Shown piece after piece: positions 61,476 through 64,000 of a stretch of DNA of 64,000 bases. Made by a program: the position numbers and the translations under genes. The stretch lies in assembly GCF_900230195.1 (NCBI RefSeq), contig NZ_OCNE01000003.1:310001-374000 (forward strand), read 5' to 3'. The DNA comes from Streptomyces zhaozhouensis (GTDB taxonomy: Bacteria > Actinomycetota > Actinomycetes > Streptomycetales > Streptomycetaceae). A model generated the notes under the pieces. That model worked only from the letters and a program-made list of their open reading frames with translations. It was not told the origin of the DNA and ran no database searches. Position 1 is the stretch's first letter. Each line of letters opens with the position of its first letter.

Positions 61476-63056
61476 ATGGACAAGACGCGCAAGTCGACGC
61501 GGTTCCGCCGCGGCGCCGGACTGGCCACCGCCGCCGGCGTGGTCCTCGCCGGGATCGCCCTGCCCGCGAGCGCCCAGGCGAACGACACCCCGACCGGGGT
61601 GATCGCCAACGCCGGGGCGGAGGACGTCGTGCCCGGCAGCTACCTCGTCACGCTCCACGGCGGGGTGGCGGCCCAGGGGGTCACGGCGACCGCCGAGTCC
61701 CTCGCCGACACCCATGGCGCGGAGGTCACCAGCGTCTTCCAGCACGCGCTGGACGGCTTCGCCGTGGAGGCCACCGAGGCCGAGGCGCTCGCCCTCGCCG
61801 CCGACCCGGCCGTCGCGGAGGTCACCCACAACCAGACCGTGCGCACCACCGCCACCCAGGAGGATCCGCCGTCCTGGGGGCTGGACCGGATCGACCAGCC
61901 GTCGCCGCAGCCCGACTCCTCGTACACCTACCCCGACCACGGCGGCGAGGGCGTCACCATCTACGTCCTGGACACCGGCGTCCGCTACAGCCACGAGGAC
62001 TTCGGCGGCCGGGCCACCTTCGGCTTCGACGCCTACGGGGGCGACGGCGGCGACGGCCAGGGCCACGGCAGCCATGTCGCGGGCACGGCCGCCGGCACCG
62101 CGTACGGCGTCGCCAAGAACGCCGACCTGGTCTCCGTCCGGGTGCTGGACAACAGCGGCTCGGGCACCATCGAGGCGGTGGTCGGCGGCGTCGACTGGAT
62201 CACCGGCAACGCCTCGGGCCCCTCCGTGGTGAACGTGAGCCTCGGCGGCGGCGCCAACAGCACCCTGGACACGGCGGTGCGCAACTCCGTCGACGCGGGC
62301 ATCACCTACGCGGTGGCCGCCGGCAACGACTACGGCGCGGACGCCTCCCTCAGCTCCCCGGCGCGCGTGGAGGAGGCGATCACGGTCGGGTCGAGCACGG
62401 ACCAGGACGCGATCTCGCCGTTCTCCAACGTGGGTTCCGTGGTCGACCTGTTCGCGCCCGGCAGCGCCATCACCTCCGCGTGGAACACCGGCGACACCGC
62501 CGAGAACACCATCTCCGGCACCTCCATGGCCACCCCGCACGTCGCGGGTGCCGCCGCCCTGTACCTGGGCGAGCACCCGGACGCCACCCCGGCCGAGGTC
62601 GAGGAGGCACTGGTGGGCTCCGCGCTCGGCGACGTGCTCAGCGGCATCCCCGGGGACACCGCCAACCTGCTGCTGAACGTCAGCGGCGACGGCTCGGGCC
62701 CCGGGGCTCCGCCGTCCGGCGAGCGGTTCGAGAGCACCGCGCCGGTGGGGATCGTGGACAACACGTCCGTGACCTCCACGCTCGACGTGGCCGGGGTCGG
62801 CACGTTGACCGGCGCCTTCGAGGTGGAACTGGACATCAGCCACACCTGGGTCGGCGACCTCACCGTGGAGCTGACCGCCCCCGACGGGACGACCGACGTG
62901 CTGCGCGACCGTTCGGGCGGCAGCCAGCAGGACCTGCTGGCGACCTACCGGATCCCGGGCGCGGGGGTGTCGGCGGACGGCACGTGGGTGCTGACCGTCA
63001 CGGACAACGCGAGCCGGGACGAGGGCACCCTCAACGCGTGGGCGCTTCAGTTCTGA
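61476..63056 (+). CDS. Secreted subtilisin-like serine protease with P domain
   Basis: A 526-residue exported protease. Signal peptide (1-35), inhibitor I9 propeptide (about 50-125), S8 catalytic domain (about 130-395) with the triad Asp166 (VLDTGV), His197 (HGSHVAG) and Ser350 (GTSMATPHVAG) and oxyanion Asn284 (AAGND). A C-terminal P domain (about 405-526, VDLTVELTAPDGT-like beta fold) follows. It degrades extracellular proteins. RBS is AAGGAG 11 nt before the ATG. Confidence 0.95.
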   Translation: MDKTRKSTRFRRGAGLATAAGVVLAGIALPASAQANDTPTGVIANAGAEDVVPGSYLVTLHGGVAAQGVTATAESLADTHGAEVTSVFQHALDGFAVEATEAEALALAADPAVAEVTHNQTVRTTATQEDPPSWGLDRIDQPSPQPDSSYTYPDHGGEGVTIYVLDTGVRYSHEDFGGRATFGFDAYGGDGGDGQGHGSHVAGTAAGTAYGVAKNADLVSVRVLDNSGSGTIEAVVGGVDWITGNASGPSVVNVSLGGGANSTLDTAVRNSVDAGITYAVAAGNDYGADASLSSPARVEEAITVGSSTDQDAISPFSNVGSVVDLFAPGSAITSAWNTGDTAENTISGTSMATPHVAGAAALYLGEHPDATPAEVEEALVGSALGDVLSGIPGDTANLLLNVSGDGSGPGAPPSGERFESTAPVGIVDNTSVTSTLDVAGVGTLTGAFEVELDISHTWVGDLTVELTAPDGTTDVLRDRSGGSQQDLLATYRIPGAGVSADGTWVLTVTDNASRDEGTLNAWALQF

Positions 63057-63105
63057 CCGCTTCGTTCATCGGAACGACCGACGGCGCCCGCTGAACGCGC
63101 AGGCG

Positions 63106-63141
63106 GCGGGGCCCGGGGCCGGCGACGGCTCGGGGCCCCGC
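63106..63141 (+). terminator. Hairpin downstream of the subtilase gene
   Basis: GCGGGGCCC (63106-63114) pairs with GGGCCCCGC (63133-63141), 50 bp past the protease stop, loop 18 nt. Confidence 0.5.
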
Positions 63142-63188
63142 TCGCGCGTGCGGCGCGGGCCTTCCCCAGGGCCCTCGACGCTCGGGGT

Positions 63189-63277
63189 CTCCCGCGTTCA
63201 TGCCCTCCCGCGTTCAGGCTCTCCCGCGTTCAGGCTCTCCCCCGTGCACGGCCTTCCCGCGTGCACGGCCCTCCCGC
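63189..63277. repeat. Degenerate 16-bp tandem repeat, about six copies
   Basis: Units like TCTCCCGCGTTCAGGC recur with a 16-bp period at 63191, 63207, 63223 and, with base changes (CGTGCACGGC form), further to about 63275. It fills the gap between the convergent subtilase and ABC-2 permease genes and ends at the permease stop codon. Confidence 0.75.
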
Positions 63278-63279
63278 GC

Positions 63280-64000
63280 TCAGGAGACGATGTCCTTGCG
63301 GGCGAAGTGGCGGTAGGCCAGCGCCACCAGGAGCAGCGCGTAGGCGAGCGAGACCGCGCCACCGCGCAGCATCCCGTTCCACTCCACGTCGCGTTGGAGC
63401 GCGTCCAACCAGGCGAAGAGCCAGTGGGCCGGGATCAGCTGGCGCCAGTCGCCGAGCGCGGTGATGGCGTCGAGAATGGAGCCGAGGATGGTCAGCCCGA
63501 TCGCGCCGCCCACCGCGCCCAGCGGCGCGTCCGTCACCGTGGAGAGCCAGAACGCCAGGGCGGCGGTGACCAGTTGGCCGACGAAGATCGCCGCGAGCGC
63601 GAGGGCCAGCCGGAGCGCCGCCTCGCCGCCCGGCAGGGTGCCGCCGGTCGGCAGCCGCAGCTCTCCCCAGCCGTAGGCGACGGTGCCCACGCCCAGCGCC
63701 GACAGCGGCAGCAGCACCATCGCGACGGCCGAGAACGCGAGCGCCACCAGCAGCTTCGCCGTCAGCAGCCGCCAGCGCGGCACCGGCGCGGCCAGCAGAT
63801 AGCGCAGCGAGGACCAGCCGGCCTCCGAGGCGACCGTGTCGCCGCAGAACAGCGCCACCGGCACCACCAGCAGGAAGCCGGCCGAGAGATAGAGACAGAC
63901 GGCGGCGAAGTTGGGACCGGAGGCGGTGGCGGAGTCCAGCAGTGCGGACTCCGAGTCGTCGGGCGCGCCGCCCACCGCGAAGGCGACGGCCACCAGCGGC
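63280..64000 (-). CDS. ABC-2 type transporter permease subunit, 5' end outside window (partial)
   Basis: The frame is open to the window edge, so only the C-terminal ~240 residues are visible. They contain about five hydrophobic segments, with FCGDTVASEAGWSSLRYLLAAP, PRWRLLTAKLLVALAFSAVAM and FWLSTVTDAPLGAVGGAIGL, all typical of ABC-2 permeases (ABC_2 family). An ATPase gene is expected beyond the right edge. The transported compound is unknown. Confidence 0.85.
   Translation of the reverse strand, partial: PLVAVAFAVGGAPDDSESALLDSATASGPNFAAVCLYLSAGFLLVVPVALFCGDTVASEAGWSSLRYLLAAPVPRWRLLTAKLLVALAFSAVAMVLLPLSALGVGTVAYGWGELRLPTGGTLPGGEAALRLALALAAIFVGQLVTAALAFWLSTVTDAPLGAVGGAIGLTILGSILDAITALGDWRQLIPAHWLFAWLDALQRDVEWNGMLRGGAVSLAYALLLVALAYRHFARKDIVS

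Noticed and set aside
59857..62843. A ~995-residue minus-strand open frame across Spo0M and the subtilase gene.
   Set aside because: It is antisense to two genes with full motif sets and has no recognisable domain.
1..64000. tRNA, rRNA, transposase, integrase or attachment site.
   Set aside because: None was recognised while reading both strands; there are no tRNA-like cloverleaf segments or recombinase motifs that I can support.

Overview
The window reads as a chromosomal segment of a high-GC actinomycete, most likely Streptomyces or a close relative. Nearly every gene has a G or C at codon third positions. There is a small-laccase gene, a Kdp operon with the short kdpF, a snapalysin, a Spo0M-like protein, F420-type luciferase-like oxidoreductases, an IdeR/DmdR-type iron box, and many GTG starts with ATGA/GTGA stop-start overlaps. 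I saw no rRNA, tRNA, CRISPR array, integrase or transposase. The genus is inferred from gene content only.

Layout. 1-3100: the start of a kdp operon on the minus strand (a 27-residue small ORF, kdpF, kdpA, and kdpB cut by the window edge). 3100-9100: a cation exchanger, then an extracellular redox group (Tat-exported small laccase diverging from a ThuA/PQQ-type sugar dehydrogenase and a secreted cupredoxin). 9150-14650: a five-gene CUT1 sugar-type ABC operon ending in a PHP-domain hydrolase. 14950-20500: a P450, then a four-gene siderophore uptake operon with an iron box. 20650-25550: a TetR/MFS efflux pair, a two-gene RloB-like/AAA ATPase cassette resembling AbiL-type phage defence, and a cold-shock protein. 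25800-32300: a secreted GH5 enzyme, a sulfonate/nitrate-type ABC operon that starts with an 11-codon leader ORF, and a TetR/quinone-reductase pair around a palindromic operator. 32340-36780: a large STAND ATPase with TPR repeats and a GntP permease. 36800-41060: a gentisate-pathway operon with its own IclR regulator but no maleylpyruvate isomerase. 41200-46700: a lactonase, a PH-like membrane protein, an aldo/keto reductase, and a GMC oxidoreductase fused to a gluconate-dehydrogenase-subunit-3-like domain. 46900-52600: a MerR/UPF0060 pair, an LLM oxidoreductase, an 8-bp tandem repeat beside a GNAT gene, snapalysin, a DJ-1 family protein, and an aldo/keto reductase. 52800-57300: LysE plus metallophosphoesterase diverging from a CGNR regulator around a strong palindrome, then a disulfide oxidoreductase and a small lipoprotein. 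57670-64000: an S4 RNA-binding protein, a small GNAT, MarR diverging from prolyl aminopeptidase around a near-perfect palindrome, Spo0M, a secreted subtilase, and the partial end of an ABC-2 permease gene.

Most genes are ordinary actinomycete accessory metabolism and transport. The items most worth following up are the RloB/AAA pair, the 27-residue ORF coupled to kdpF, the coupled leader ORF of the ABC operon, the laccase/PQQ/cupredoxin group, the IclR box shared by two promoters of the gentisate cluster, and several regulator/operator pairs visible directly in the sequence. All coordinates come from reading the sequence. No homology search was run, so product names rest on motif recognition.
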